Shown piece by piece: positions 14,961-25,122 of a stretch of DNA of 43,963 nucleotides (its first letter is position 1; every line of letters starts with the position of its first letter). The DNA is from Herpetosiphon giganteus (GTDB taxonomy: Bacteria > Chloroflexota > Chloroflexia > Chloroflexales > Herpetosiphonaceae), in NCBI RefSeq assembly GCF_016907925.1, contig NZ_JAFBCZ010000042.1:1-43963 (forward strand), written 5' to 3'. The position numbers and the translations under genes were made by a program. The notes under the pieces are model-generated. The model searched no databases. It saw only the letters and a list, made by a program, of their open reading frames with translations, and had not been told where the DNA came from.

Positions 14961-16808
14961 TTAGCGTTGTCGCCCCATGCGTTGGCCAACTTGGGTCACG
15001 ATCTCGCTGACGCTAAAGGTTGCGTAGGCCGTGCCGCCAGCGTTGGCAGTTGTTTGGGCATAGCCGCTGCTGCTGCTTTCGAGCGTGCCGCCACTATTGA
15101 TCGTATAACTTGCGCCTTGTTGCAAGGCTGGCGACGAGAAGACCAAGGCTTGATATTGTTTGCGTGGCGTAAAGCTCACAAGCGCTTGACCAGATTGATC
15201 GAGAATTTGCACAAGGTTGCCAGCAGCTTGAGCCGAGCTATAGTTGATTAGCACTGAAGATTGGGTTGAATTGCTATCCGGCGCTTGCACCATGCCTGCG
15301 CTGCCAGCGGCAACCAAGGTTCCGCCATTCAAGGCAAAGCCGCCATCGTAATCCAGCGCGCCGTTCATTTGAGCGGTTGGCCCATGCACCAGTACCAAAC
15401 CAGCGTTCATCACGATCGAACCATTGGCATCCAAGCCGTCGCCAGCAGCATCGACGACCAACGTACCGCCGTTGATATACAAGAAATAATTGCCGGCAGC
15501 AAAACTATCGTTGCGGCCTGGCCGGCCCATTCCACCACCTTGCATGCTCGAACCGTCGCCACCAGCCACGTTCACGCCATCATCTTGGGCCACAAGGCTA
15601 ATATTGCCTTCGTTGATCGTAATGACGGCGCTTTCCAAGCCCTCGTAGGAGTTGCTGATCGTCAGATCACCACCGTTGATTGTGAGCGTTGCATCGGCAT
15701 GTACGCCATCGTCGCCAGCAGCAAGGCCGATTGTGCCAGCGTTGATCGTCACATTGTTATCGGAATGGATCGCATCTTCGGCTGCATCAATCGTGATCGT
15801 TGCCTCGGCAATCACCAAATTTTGGCCCGCCTTCAAGCCTTTGGCTGAGGCATCGGCGCTGATACTTGTGCTACTGCCGCCACCTGCGCTAATCGTCAGC
15901 TCGCCAGCATCGATCAAAATATCGGTGATTGCGCTCAAACCATCGCCGCCAGCCGTAACATTCAACTTGCCGCCAGCAATCGAAATATAGCCTTTGCTGG
16001 CATCTTCTTCATTATCAGCGCTTAGGCCATCGCCTTGGGCATTGATGTTAATTGTGCCACCGTTGATCACCAGATAATCTTTGCCGCGCAAACCATCATC
16101 CAGCGCGGTGATGTTGATTGTGCCACTGTTGATAATTAAGCCATCTTTGCTGCTAATGCCATCGTTGCCATTGGCCTGAATCGTCAAACTGCCATTGCCA
16201 GCAATTGAAAGATCGGCCTTGCTGTAGAGCGTGGCATTGGGCAAATCTTCAGTGGTGGTTGCATTCGCCGACGCATCAACCGTATCGGAAAGCGTATTTT
16301 GGCTTTCGTCGGCCAGAATAATCGCCATCTGTTCAGCTTGCATAATTGCAATTGGCGCGTTGCCGGAGCTATGAATCGTAGCGCCATTCAAAATCAAGCG
16401 CACTAAATCTTTATCAGCGGTATCCACAATAATTTGGCCATCGTTGAGCTTGCCACTGAGTTGATAGGTGCCTGCTGCGCTAATCGTGGCGGTCGTGCCA
16501 TCGATCTTCACATTTGGGTTATTGGCGCTGATGCTGCTCTCGTTGAGCTTAATTTCAACTAAATCGGCATTTTGCCAAGCCAAATCGGCGGCTGTGTCGT
16601 GAGGCGTGGCTTTGTTCGCCAGCGCTTCGTCAATTGATGCGACGGTTGGCACAACAACGGTTGGGCTGCTTGTGCTGGCTGAATTTGAACTTACAGCTTG
16701 GCCGCCACTAGCCGAATTGACGGTGGTTGTGGTGGTTTGGTTCGTCGAACAGGCCGTTAGTATGGCAACCAGCATGCTGGTGATTAATGCTCGGGCAAAT
16801 GGTTTCAT
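14961..16808 (-). CDS. Carbohydrate-binding beta-helix lipoprotein (Cthe_2159-like)
   Basis: A 615-residue exported lipoprotein. The signal ends in the lipobox LTAC (Cys20), followed by a Ser/Thr-rich tether. The body is dominated by repeated units such as GNDGISSKDGLIINSGTINI, DDGLRGKDYLVINGGTINI, GDGLSA and AEDAIHSDNNVTINAGTI. Each carries Asp-Gly and Ile-Asn pairs that would bind calcium along a parallel beta-helix. This is the signature of the Cthe_2159/DUF4353 family, whose founding member binds pectin-like polygalacturonate. A Gly-rich loop (GGMGRPGRNDS) lies past the middle. It probably sits on the cell surface and captures acidic polysaccharides. The ATG at 16808 has GGAG 8 bases upstream; a longer TTG frame is less likely. 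Repeat-rich DNA follows the stop. Confidence 0.87.
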   Translation of the reverse strand: MKPFARALITSMLVAILTACSTNQTTTTTVNSASGGQAVSSNSASTSSPTVVVPTVASIDEALANKATPHDTAADLAWQNADLVEIKLNESSISANNPNVKIDGTTATISAAGTYQLSGKLNDGQIIVDTADKDLVRLILNGATIHSSGNAPIAIMQAEQMAIILADESQNTLSDTVDASANATTTEDLPNATLYSKADLSIAGNGSLTIQANGNDGISSKDGLIINSGTINITALDDGLRGKDYLVINGGTININAQGDGLSADNEEDASKGYISIAGGKLNVTAGGDGLSAITDILIDAGELTISAGGGSSTSISADASAKGLKAGQNLVIAEATITIDAAEDAIHSDNNVTINAGTIGLAAGDDGVHADATLTINGGDLTISNSYEGLESAVITINEGNISLVAQDDGVNVAGGDGSSMQGGGMGRPGRNDSFAAGNYFLYINGGTLVVDAAGDGLDANGSIVMNAGLVLVHGPTAQMNGALDYDGGFALNGGTLVAAGSAGMVQAPDSNSTQSSVLINYSSAQAAGNLVQILDQSGQALVSFTPRKQYQALVFSSPALQQGASYTINSGGTLESSSSGYAQTTANAGGTAYATFSVSEIVTQVGQRMGRQR

Positions 16809-16835
16809 GCAAAAACTCCACAATAGAATTCAAGG

Positions 16836-16856
16836 TTGAGCAAATTGGCTGCTCAA
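16836..16856. promoter_or_regulatory. Inverted repeat upstream of the Cthe_2159-like gene
   Basis: TTGAGCA (16836-16842), 7 bases, TGCTCAA (16850-16856). It lies 28-48 bases before the minus-strand start and could be an operator or the base of a small 5'-leader hairpin. Confidence 0.35.
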
Positions 16857-16915
16857 ACGTTTAATCTATGGCTAATTCTAGCTAGCAAGTGTGAGGAACT
16901 AGTGAAGGGATTATG

Positions 16916-16944
16916 TGGTTGCTGTGTGGGATGCGCTGTATACT
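16916..16944 (+). promoter_or_regulatory. Promoter of the tandem cyclase gene
   Basis: TGGTTG (16916-16921), a 17-base spacer and TATACT (16939-16944). The expected transcript start near 16951 supports translation from 16984 rather than from an earlier in-frame codon that would overlap the promoter. Confidence 0.5.
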
Positions 16945-16983
16945 GGATTTGCATCTATCCTGTGGTCAAGGAGTCGGACTATT

Positions 16984-18510
16984 ATGCCAACCCATCCATT
17001 AACTTTGCTAGAGCCGCGGCTACGTTCATTGTTGCCAGCAATGTTGTATGCCTCAGTTTGGGTCGAGCCAATCCCTGAGCGCTTAATTCAGGTTTTTGAG
17101 CATTTGCGCACGATGCGGCGCATGCTTGGCGATTATGTGCCGCGCTTTGTGGCCGAAACGCCACCAACGCCAGGCATCGCGCGTTCTGCGTGGCAAGAAG
17201 GCACGTTAATGTTTACCGATTTGGCGGGCTTTACCAGCTTGATGGATGCCCACGGCGATGCCCAGGCCACTGACCAAGTGTTGAATGTGTTGAATACCTA
17301 TTTTGCCCAAATGGTCGAAATTATTAGCAAATCTGGCGGTAATTTATTGGAATGGACTGGCGATGCGATGCTGGTGCAGTTTCCTGCTGATGGCGAGCGC
17401 AACCATACCGCGTTGGCGGTACGGGCTGGGCTGCGGATGCAACGGGCAATGACCCAATTTCATCAATTAACCACCCCGCAAGGAGTTATTTCGCTTGGGA
17501 TGCGGATTGGTCTGCATCGTGGGCGTTTTATTGCTGCCGATATTGGCACGCCCAAACGGATGGAATATGTGCTGTTGGGCGAGGCGGTGCAAATCACCAA
17601 ATATGCTGAGGGTGCTGGCGAAGTTGGTAGTGTGTGTTTGAGCCAAGCTGCGCAACAAGCGATTGCTGGTTTGTATCGCTGCGAGCCGTTGGCCGATGGT
17701 TATGCCTTGGTCTGTGATGATTTGGCTGAGCAAACCTTAGGCGAGTACGATATTGCGCCGACCAAACGCCGCCAAGCTGGCGGATTTTTGCTCGATCGCA
17801 GCGTTGAGGCGCTGGTGCGCGAAATTGAAGAAATGTTGACCGCGATTGAGCCATTGGCCAGTTTTCTGCCCTTATCGGTGTTGGGCTTGTTGGTTGAAAC
17901 CGCTGCCCAGCGCAAAGTGCCGCCGCAATGGCTGCAACTACCAGTCATTTATATGAACCTGAGCGGCATCAGCGACGCGCCCGAATATCTCGACCCAGCC
18001 GAAGAACCATTGTTGATTACTGCTTATTCGCGAATTTTTGCGCTGATCAATGCAGCAGTGGAGACGACAGGCGGCATGCTCAAAAACGTCACCTACGATA
18101 AATCTGGCTCAAATATTTTGATTCATTTTGGGGTAACTGGGGCGCATGTTGATGATGCGCTGCGGGCGGCCCAAACTGCGCTTACAATCCAGCGCTTAGT
18201 TGCACAATCGCCTGAATTGCATTTTCGCAACTATCAACAACGGATTGGTTGCAAAATTGGCCTCGCCTATGGCCCAGCATTTGCCGCCGAAATTGGCGAG
18301 CCACGCGGGCGGCGCGAGTTTAATTTGCTTGGCGATGTGGTCAATACTGCTGCGCGCTTGATGGCCGCCGCCGAACCTGGCCAGATTTTGCTTGAGCCTG
18401 GTTTGCAGCAGTTAATTCATAATCGGCTGCGTTGTGTCGATTTGGGTACGATTCAGTTGAAGGGTAAAGCCAGCCCAACCGCTATTTTTAGCCTGCATCC
18501 CGCTGAATGA
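16984..18510 (+). CDS. Tandem class III adenylate/guanylate cyclase-domain protein
   Basis: A soluble protein of 508 residues with two class III cyclase folds. Domain 1 (about 72-250) keeps both metal-binding aspartates: Asp79 in MFTDLAGF and Asp127 in EWTGDAML. It has Gln203 and Tyr207 where the transition-state Asn and Arg belong. Domain 2 (about 318-490) lacks the aspartates (Asn325 in YMNLSGI, Ser376 in DKSGSN) but carries Asn454 and Arg458 in DVVNTAARL. Together the halves could make one composite active site, as in mammalian C1/C2 cyclases and soluble adenylyl cyclase. Base-selecting residues look unusual: Lys373 is near its expected position and Asn replaces the usual Asp/Thr. The product could be cAMP, cGMP or neither. 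The start at 16984 has AAGGAG upstream; there is no membrane span and no attached effector domain. Confidence 0.88.
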   Translation: MPTHPLTLLEPRLRSLLPAMLYASVWVEPIPERLIQVFEHLRTMRRMLGDYVPRFVAETPPTPGIARSAWQEGTLMFTDLAGFTSLMDAHGDAQATDQVLNVLNTYFAQMVEIISKSGGNLLEWTGDAMLVQFPADGERNHTALAVRAGLRMQRAMTQFHQLTTPQGVISLGMRIGLHRGRFIAADIGTPKRMEYVLLGEAVQITKYAEGAGEVGSVCLSQAAQQAIAGLYRCEPLADGYALVCDDLAEQTLGEYDIAPTKRRQAGGFLLDRSVEALVREIEEMLTAIEPLASFLPLSVLGLLVETAAQRKVPPQWLQLPVIYMNLSGISDAPEYLDPAEEPLLITAYSRIFALINAAVETTGGMLKNVTYDKSGSNILIHFGVTGAHVDDALRAAQTALTIQRLVAQSPELHFRNYQQRIGCKIGLAYGPAFAAEIGEPRGRREFNLLGDVVNTAARLMAAAEPGQILLEPGLQQLIHNRLRCVDLGTIQLKGKASPTAIFSLHPAE

Positions 18511-18630
18511 GCCAACTCTCCAAACTATCAAGCCTAATAATCTTGCTTGAGTGTGGGTGAAATTCATGGCTGCGTTGGATGATGAACTATGCTACGATAG
18601 GTTTACCCCTCAACCCACGTTAAATCGTTT

Positions 18631-18688
18631 GCCTGAATCGCAGGCTACTGCAATGAGCGCTGAAATCTGAGAGAGCAGGCGCTTTTTT
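18631..18688 (+). terminator. Two small hairpins ending in a T-run before a secreted-protein gene
   Basis: GCCTG-AATCG-CAGGC (18631-18645) is followed by AGCGCTG (18656-18662) pairing with CAGGCGCT (18676-18683), with one bulged G, and then TTTTTT. This is an intrinsic-terminator shape. It lies 43 bases before the next start, so it could end the cyclase transcript or act as an attenuator in the leader of the downstream gene. Confidence 0.45.
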
Positions 18689-18730
18689 CGACCATTATCG
18701 AATGCTCATCCACAGTGCAAGGAGAATTTC

Positions 18731-21775
<3,045 letters not shown>

Positions 21776-22133
21776 CCAAGTAGAGCTTAGCGGGATGAAG
21801 GGGGCTAGGGGTCAGGGGTCAGGAAAACGGCAACCGCAAAGATGCGAAGCGTACAAAAAAGATGAGGCGCTAGGCTGTTGGCACAGAACGATCAACCGAT
21901 CCCCAGCTCCTGACCCCCGACCTCTCTCCAGATGAGCCAGCCTCGATCTTTGGTATGAGAGCCTACCTGCTGAATTGAGTGGCTCGCTTTGTATTTTGAG
22001 CGAGGGCAATTCAGCATTATTAACCTAGCTCAAGCAGCTATCAATCAACTATGCTTCCTGCAATCACTGCAACGCGGATCAACATTTTTTCTACTTCGTG
22101 ATTGTTGGATTGTGTTAGGTTGAAAGGTAGTTT
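21776..22133. repeat. Gap with mosaic repeat and a long hairpin
   Basis: About 358 bases without a gene. 21800-21930 carries AGGGGTCAGGGGTCAGG, a worn CGCGAAG-type word and CAGAACGATCAACCGATCCC; the latter recurs at 24710-24729. A hairpin lies at 21969-22015: GCTGAATTG (21969-21977) pairs with CAATTCAGC (22007-22015), with an inner CTCGCT/AGCGAG stem. It may end the upstream transcript. The rest shows nothing clear. Confidence 0.6.
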
Positions 22134-24260
22134 ATGTCGAATTTTGCTCAATTTTTGCCCCAATGGCAACGCTGGATTTTGCTGACCGGGACGGCGGCAA
22201 TTCTCTTGGCCAGTTGTAGCTCAGCCAATCCCCAACCAACCGCTACTAGTGCGATAACTGCAACTGCTGCGCCAACCAGCGTGAGTGCCGCAACTGCTGC
22301 ACCAACCAGTGCCGCCACTGCCACCGCTGCGCCAACCAGCCCAAGCGCTGGCGTTGAAAGCTCAACGATTTATACCAGCACCAGCCAATTATTCTCGGTG
22401 CCAATTCCAACCAACTGGCAACTTGCCGAAGAAGCTGGAATTGTGCGGCTCAACGATCCTGAGCAGAAAATCAAAATTGCGCTGCTGAGCGTTGAAGAAG
22501 CCGACCTTGCCAAAGCGATTGAATTGGGCTGGCAACAAGCTGATCCAAGTTTTAAACTCACACCCGATGATAGCCAAGAAGTGCCTTCGCCCAATGGAGC
22601 CGAAAAAACCTTAGTTGCTGCCTACGACACCAAAAATACCAGCCAATCAACGGTGGCAATGGCTCAATTGCACGAAGGCGTAGCCTATTTGATGTTGATT
22701 CAAGGTGATAATGCCACGATTACCAAACGCCAATCCCAAGTTGGCATCATTCAATCGGGCTATACAATTTTGGCGCTGAACCAAACCACGGTTACTGCTG
22801 ATCAAAGGGTTGATGTTGGCCCTGAATTAATTAGCGAATTAGAAAATTTTATTCAAACTGAGCAAGCCAAATACAAGGTTCCTGGCGTGAGTGTGGCGAT
22901 TGTGCAAGATGGCAAAATCGTTTATAGCAATGGCTTTGGGGTGCGCGATGTCGTTTCGCAAGCGCCAATTGATGCAGACACGCAGCTGATGATTGGCTCA
23001 ACTGGCAAAAGTTTGACCACCTTGTTAATGGCAACCTTGGTTGATCAAGGCAAGCTCGATTGGGATACGCCAGTTGTCGATATATTGCCAAACTTCAAGG
23101 TGAAAGATCCTGAGCGAACCAAGCAAATTACTGTGCGTCACTTGGTTTGTGCCTGTACTGGCGTGCCACGCCGCGATTTCGAAATGATTTTCAACGCCGA
23201 AGATTTAGATGCCCAAGGAATTATCGCCTCGGTTGCTGATTTTGAGTTCTTCACCGATTTTGGCGAGGCCTTCCAATATAGCAATCAGATGGTCGCAATT
23301 GGTGGCTTTGCGGCAGCAGCTGCCAGCGGTGGCGATCCAACTCAGCTTGATCAAACCTTTGCTCAAACACTTACCGAACGGGTGCTCAAACCAATGGGCA
23401 TGAATAACACCACGCTTGATCAAGCAACTATTGAAGCTAGCCCCAACCATGCCTTGCCCCATGGCTTGGATCTGACCAGTTCAACCTACCAAACCATGCC
23501 AATTAGCATGGAATTCGCGATCAAAGGCGTGGCTCCCGCTGGCGCAACCGAATGGTCGACGGCCAACGATATGGGCAACTATTTGATAACCCTGCTCAAT
23601 CATGGCATTACGCCTAGCGGTGAGCGCTTAGTTTCCGATCAGAATCTTGATGTGTTGTGGGAGCCGCAAGTTGCGATCGATGCCAAAACCAGCTACGGGC
23701 TGGGCTGGATGATCAGCGATTATCATGGCTTGGAATTTATTGCCCACGGCGGCACGACCTTTGGTTTCTCATCGGAGTTTGCCTTTATTCCCGAGGCCAA
23801 GATTGGGATTGTTGTGTTGAGCAATGGCCAATATGCCAACCATTTTGTTACCAGCATTAGCGACCGCTACTTTGAATTGGCCTTCGATCAACCAAGCAAG
23901 GCCGCCGAAACCGCAGCCTACAGCGCCCAAGGCATCGAAGAATCGCTGGGCGAAATCAGCAAACAAATTGCGCCCGATTTTGACCCTGCCAGTGCCGAGC
24001 CATTGTTGGGCAACTATACCAACCCTGCCTTGGGCGATGTGACGTTGATGCTCAATGGTGCGGAATTATGGCTCGATATTGGGGCGATTCAGACCCAATT
24101 CAAGCCCTTGCTGAACGAACAAGGTGAGCCTGATGGCTACCTCTCAGTAACGCCACCACTCACTGGCATTCCCTTCAAAACTGGTGTTGATGCTAACAAC
24201 CAACCAACCTTGACCATGGATATTGGCACCGAAACCTATCTGTTTACCCGCAAGCCATAA
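22134..24260 (+). CDS. Beta-lactamase-family serine hydrolase lipoprotein
   Basis: A 708-residue exported lipoprotein with lipobox LLASC (Cys28). An Ala-Thr-Pro low-complexity tether (about 34-75) follows, and then a domain of about 140 residues with no clear family. The serine hydrolase domain (about 235-590) is of the class C beta-lactamase/esterase fold. Catalytic motifs are Ser289-Thr-Gly-Lys292 (SxxK), Tyr382-Ser-Asn384 (YxN) and His538-Gly-Gly540 (the KTG counterpart). A C-terminal beta domain (about 625-705) is common in these peptidase/esterase proteins. Likely activities are D-aminopeptidase, esterase or carboxypeptidase; beta-lactam resistance should not be assumed. The RBS is GAAAGG. 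It is monocistronic, between two repeat-rich gaps. Confidence 0.87.
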   Translation: MSNFAQFLPQWQRWILLTGTAAILLASCSSANPQPTATSAITATAAPTSVSAATAAPTSAATATAAPTSPSAGVESSTIYTSTSQLFSVPIPTNWQLAEEAGIVRLNDPEQKIKIALLSVEEADLAKAIELGWQQADPSFKLTPDDSQEVPSPNGAEKTLVAAYDTKNTSQSTVAMAQLHEGVAYLMLIQGDNATITKRQSQVGIIQSGYTILALNQTTVTADQRVDVGPELISELENFIQTEQAKYKVPGVSVAIVQDGKIVYSNGFGVRDVVSQAPIDADTQLMIGSTGKSLTTLLMATLVDQGKLDWDTPVVDILPNFKVKDPERTKQITVRHLVCACTGVPRRDFEMIFNAEDLDAQGIIASVADFEFFTDFGEAFQYSNQMVAIGGFAAAAASGGDPTQLDQTFAQTLTERVLKPMGMNNTTLDQATIEASPNHALPHGLDLTSSTYQTMPISMEFAIKGVAPAGATEWSTANDMGNYLITLLNHGITPSGERLVSDQNLDVLWEPQVAIDAKTSYGLGWMISDYHGLEFIAHGGTTFGFSSEFAFIPEAKIGIVVLSNGQYANHFVTSISDRYFELAFDQPSKAAETAAYSAQGIEESLGEISKQIAPDFDPASAEPLLGNYTNPALGDVTLMLNGAELWLDIGAIQTQFKPLLNEQGEPDGYLSVTPPLTGIPFKTGVDANNQPTLTMDIGTETYLFTRKP

Positions 24261-24357
24261 CGCTGAGGGCAGGGGTCAGGAACCGCGAAGAACGCGAAGG
24301 GCACGAAGAGCACGAAGGGGAAGTAAACGCATATCAATAATCCACGGAGAAACATTT

Positions 24358-24422
24358 GGGGGTGCAGGGGGATGAAAACCTCCTGCGTCTCCCGTCTTGA
24401 GGCGGGACGGAAGAGTGGTGAA
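24358..24422 (+). repeat. REP-like double-hairpin element, copy 1
   Basis: A 65-bp unit starting GGGGGTGCAGGGGG. Hairpin 1 pairs GCAGGGGG with CCTCCTGC and hairpin 2 pairs CCCGTC with GGCGGG. Relative to copies 2 and 3, the stem differences give G-U pairs on this strand rather than breaks. Confidence 0.8.
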
Positions 24423-24542
24423 CGAGGGGCCAGTAATCAGGGATCAGGTGTTAGGGGTCTAGAACACCTGAAACCACGAAGAATGCGAAGGAACACAATG
24501 GGGGTATAGGATCAAACCCAATAGTCCAACAAGTAAATATTA

Positions 24543-24607
24543 GGGGGTGCAGGGGGATGAAAACCCCCTGCGTCTCCCGCCTTGAGGCGGGACGGAAGGG
24601 TGGTGAA
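24543..24607 (+). repeat. REP-like double-hairpin element, copy 2
   Basis: The 65-bp unit matches copy 1 apart from a few bases. GCAGGGGG (24549-24556) pairs with CCCCCTGC (24564-24571), and TCCCGCC (24575-24581) with GGCGGGA (24586-24592) around TTGA. Copy 3 lies inverted at 34261-34325. Confidence 0.85.
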
Positions 24608-24762
24608 ACGAGGAGCCAGTAATCAGGGGTCAGGGGTCAGGAACCGCGAAGAACGCGAAGAGCACGAAGATGAAGCTATTGGCTTTGGGCTATAGGCTGT
24701 TTTATCCCAGAACGATCAACCGATCCCCAACCCCTGATCCCCAACCTCCAGCAGCACAGAAT

Positions 24763-24791
24763 TTGACAAGCAAGCGCTTCGCTGGTATACT
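24763..24791 (+). promoter_or_regulatory. Near-consensus sigma-70 promoter of the tRNA-Ser pair
   Basis: TTGACA (24763-24768), 17 bases, TATACT (24786-24791). It lies 35 bases before the first tRNA, which is typical for a strong stable-RNA promoter. A G/C-rich stretch (TTACGCCTCG) follows the -10, as in growth-controlled promoters. Confidence 0.85.
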
Positions 24792-24826
24792 TACGCCTCG
24801 TAAACAAGTAAATACGAATTTCGTCC

Positions 24827-24916
24827 GGAGCAGTGGCCGAGCGGTTGAAGGCGACTGTCTTGAAAATAGTTAGGGTGTCAAAGCCCTCGTGGGTTCGAAT
24901 CCCACCTGCTCCTCCA
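24827..24916 (+). tRNA. tRNA-Ser (anticodon TGA)
   Basis: A 90-base gene. The acceptor stem pairs GGAGCAG with CTGCTCC and CCA is encoded at 24914-24916. The anticodon arm is ACTGT-CTTGAAA-ATAGT, with anticodon TGA reading UCA and related serine codons. A long variable arm and GGTTCGAATCC T-arm confirm a class II serine tRNA. The discriminator base is T rather than the G usual for bacterial tRNA-Ser. Confidence 0.95.
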
Positions 24917-24926
24917 CCATAGATAC

Positions 24927-25016
24927 GGGAAGGTGGCTGAGTGGACGAAAGCAACGGTTTGCTAAACCGTCGAAGGGTCACACCTTCCGAGGGTTCGAAT
25001 CCCTCCCTTCCCGCCA
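24927..25016 (+). tRNA. tRNA-Ser (anticodon GCT)
   Basis: A 90-base gene with acceptor GGGAAGG/CCTTCCC, discriminator G and encoded CCA (25014-25016). The anticodon arm ACGGT-TTGCTAA-ACCGT gives anticodon GCT for AGC/AGU codons. The long variable arm has GAAGG/CCTTC pairing. It lies 10 bases after the first tRNA and shares its promoter. Confidence 0.96.
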
Positions 25017-25018
25017 AG

Positions 25019-25049
25019 AAACAACGTGAGTAACCCTCACGTTGTTTTG
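25019..25049 (+). terminator. Intrinsic terminator of the tRNA operon
   Basis: AAACAACGTGAG (25019-25030) pairs with CTCACGTTGTTT (25036-25047) around a 5-base loop, followed by TTGTTTT. It starts directly after the second tRNA. Confidence 0.9.
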
Positions 25050-25068
25050 TTTTAGCTTAAGTTATCCA

Positions 25069-25077
25069 TGCTATAAT
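25069..25077 (+). promoter_or_regulatory. Extended -10 promoter of the beta-helix gene
   Basis: TGCTATAAT is a perfect extended -10 (TGn then TATAAT at 25072-25077). Only a loose -35 (TTGTTT-like, 19-base spacer) precedes it, as is common for extended -10 promoters. Confidence 0.65.
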
Positions 25078-25122
25078 CCTGCCTTCATTGCCTAACTATT
25101 ATTAATTTTTTAGGAGGCAGGC

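Larger units (their letters stand above)
24261..24760. repeat. Gene-free block of mosaic repeats around two REP-like units
   Basis: There is no gene between the hydrolase stop and the tRNA promoter. AGGGGTCAGG / GAACCGCGAAGAACGCGAAG pairs occur near 24265-24320 and 24620-24672, with a third variant near 24430-24500. 24675-24755 holds GGCTTTGGGCTATAGGCTG, CAGAACGATCAACCGATCCC and CCCCTGATCCCC words. The order repeat, REP-like unit, CAGTAATCAGGG, CGCGAAG word is present twice in tandem, implying duplication of a segment of about 190 bases. Confidence 0.75.

Noticed and set aside
15285-15848. Plus-strand frame inside the Cthe_2159-like lipoprotein gene
   Set aside because: It is antisense to a repetitive gene with clear family motifs, and has no RBS or domain.
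18590-18700. A known riboswitch upstream of the secreted protein
   Set aside because: Only two short hairpins and a T-run are visible. None of the conserved cores I know (TPP, glycine, c-di-GMP, cobalamin) is present.
22134-24260. A beta-lactamase resistance gene
   Set aside because: The motifs fit the broad serine beta-lactamase/esterase superfamily, and extra domains and the lipoprotein anchor point to a peptidase or esterase-like enzyme.
24827-24916. tRNA-Sec (reading UGA) instead of tRNA-Ser
   Set aside because: The anticodon is TGA, which reads UCA. tRNA-Sec would have TCA and an 8-bp acceptor stem.
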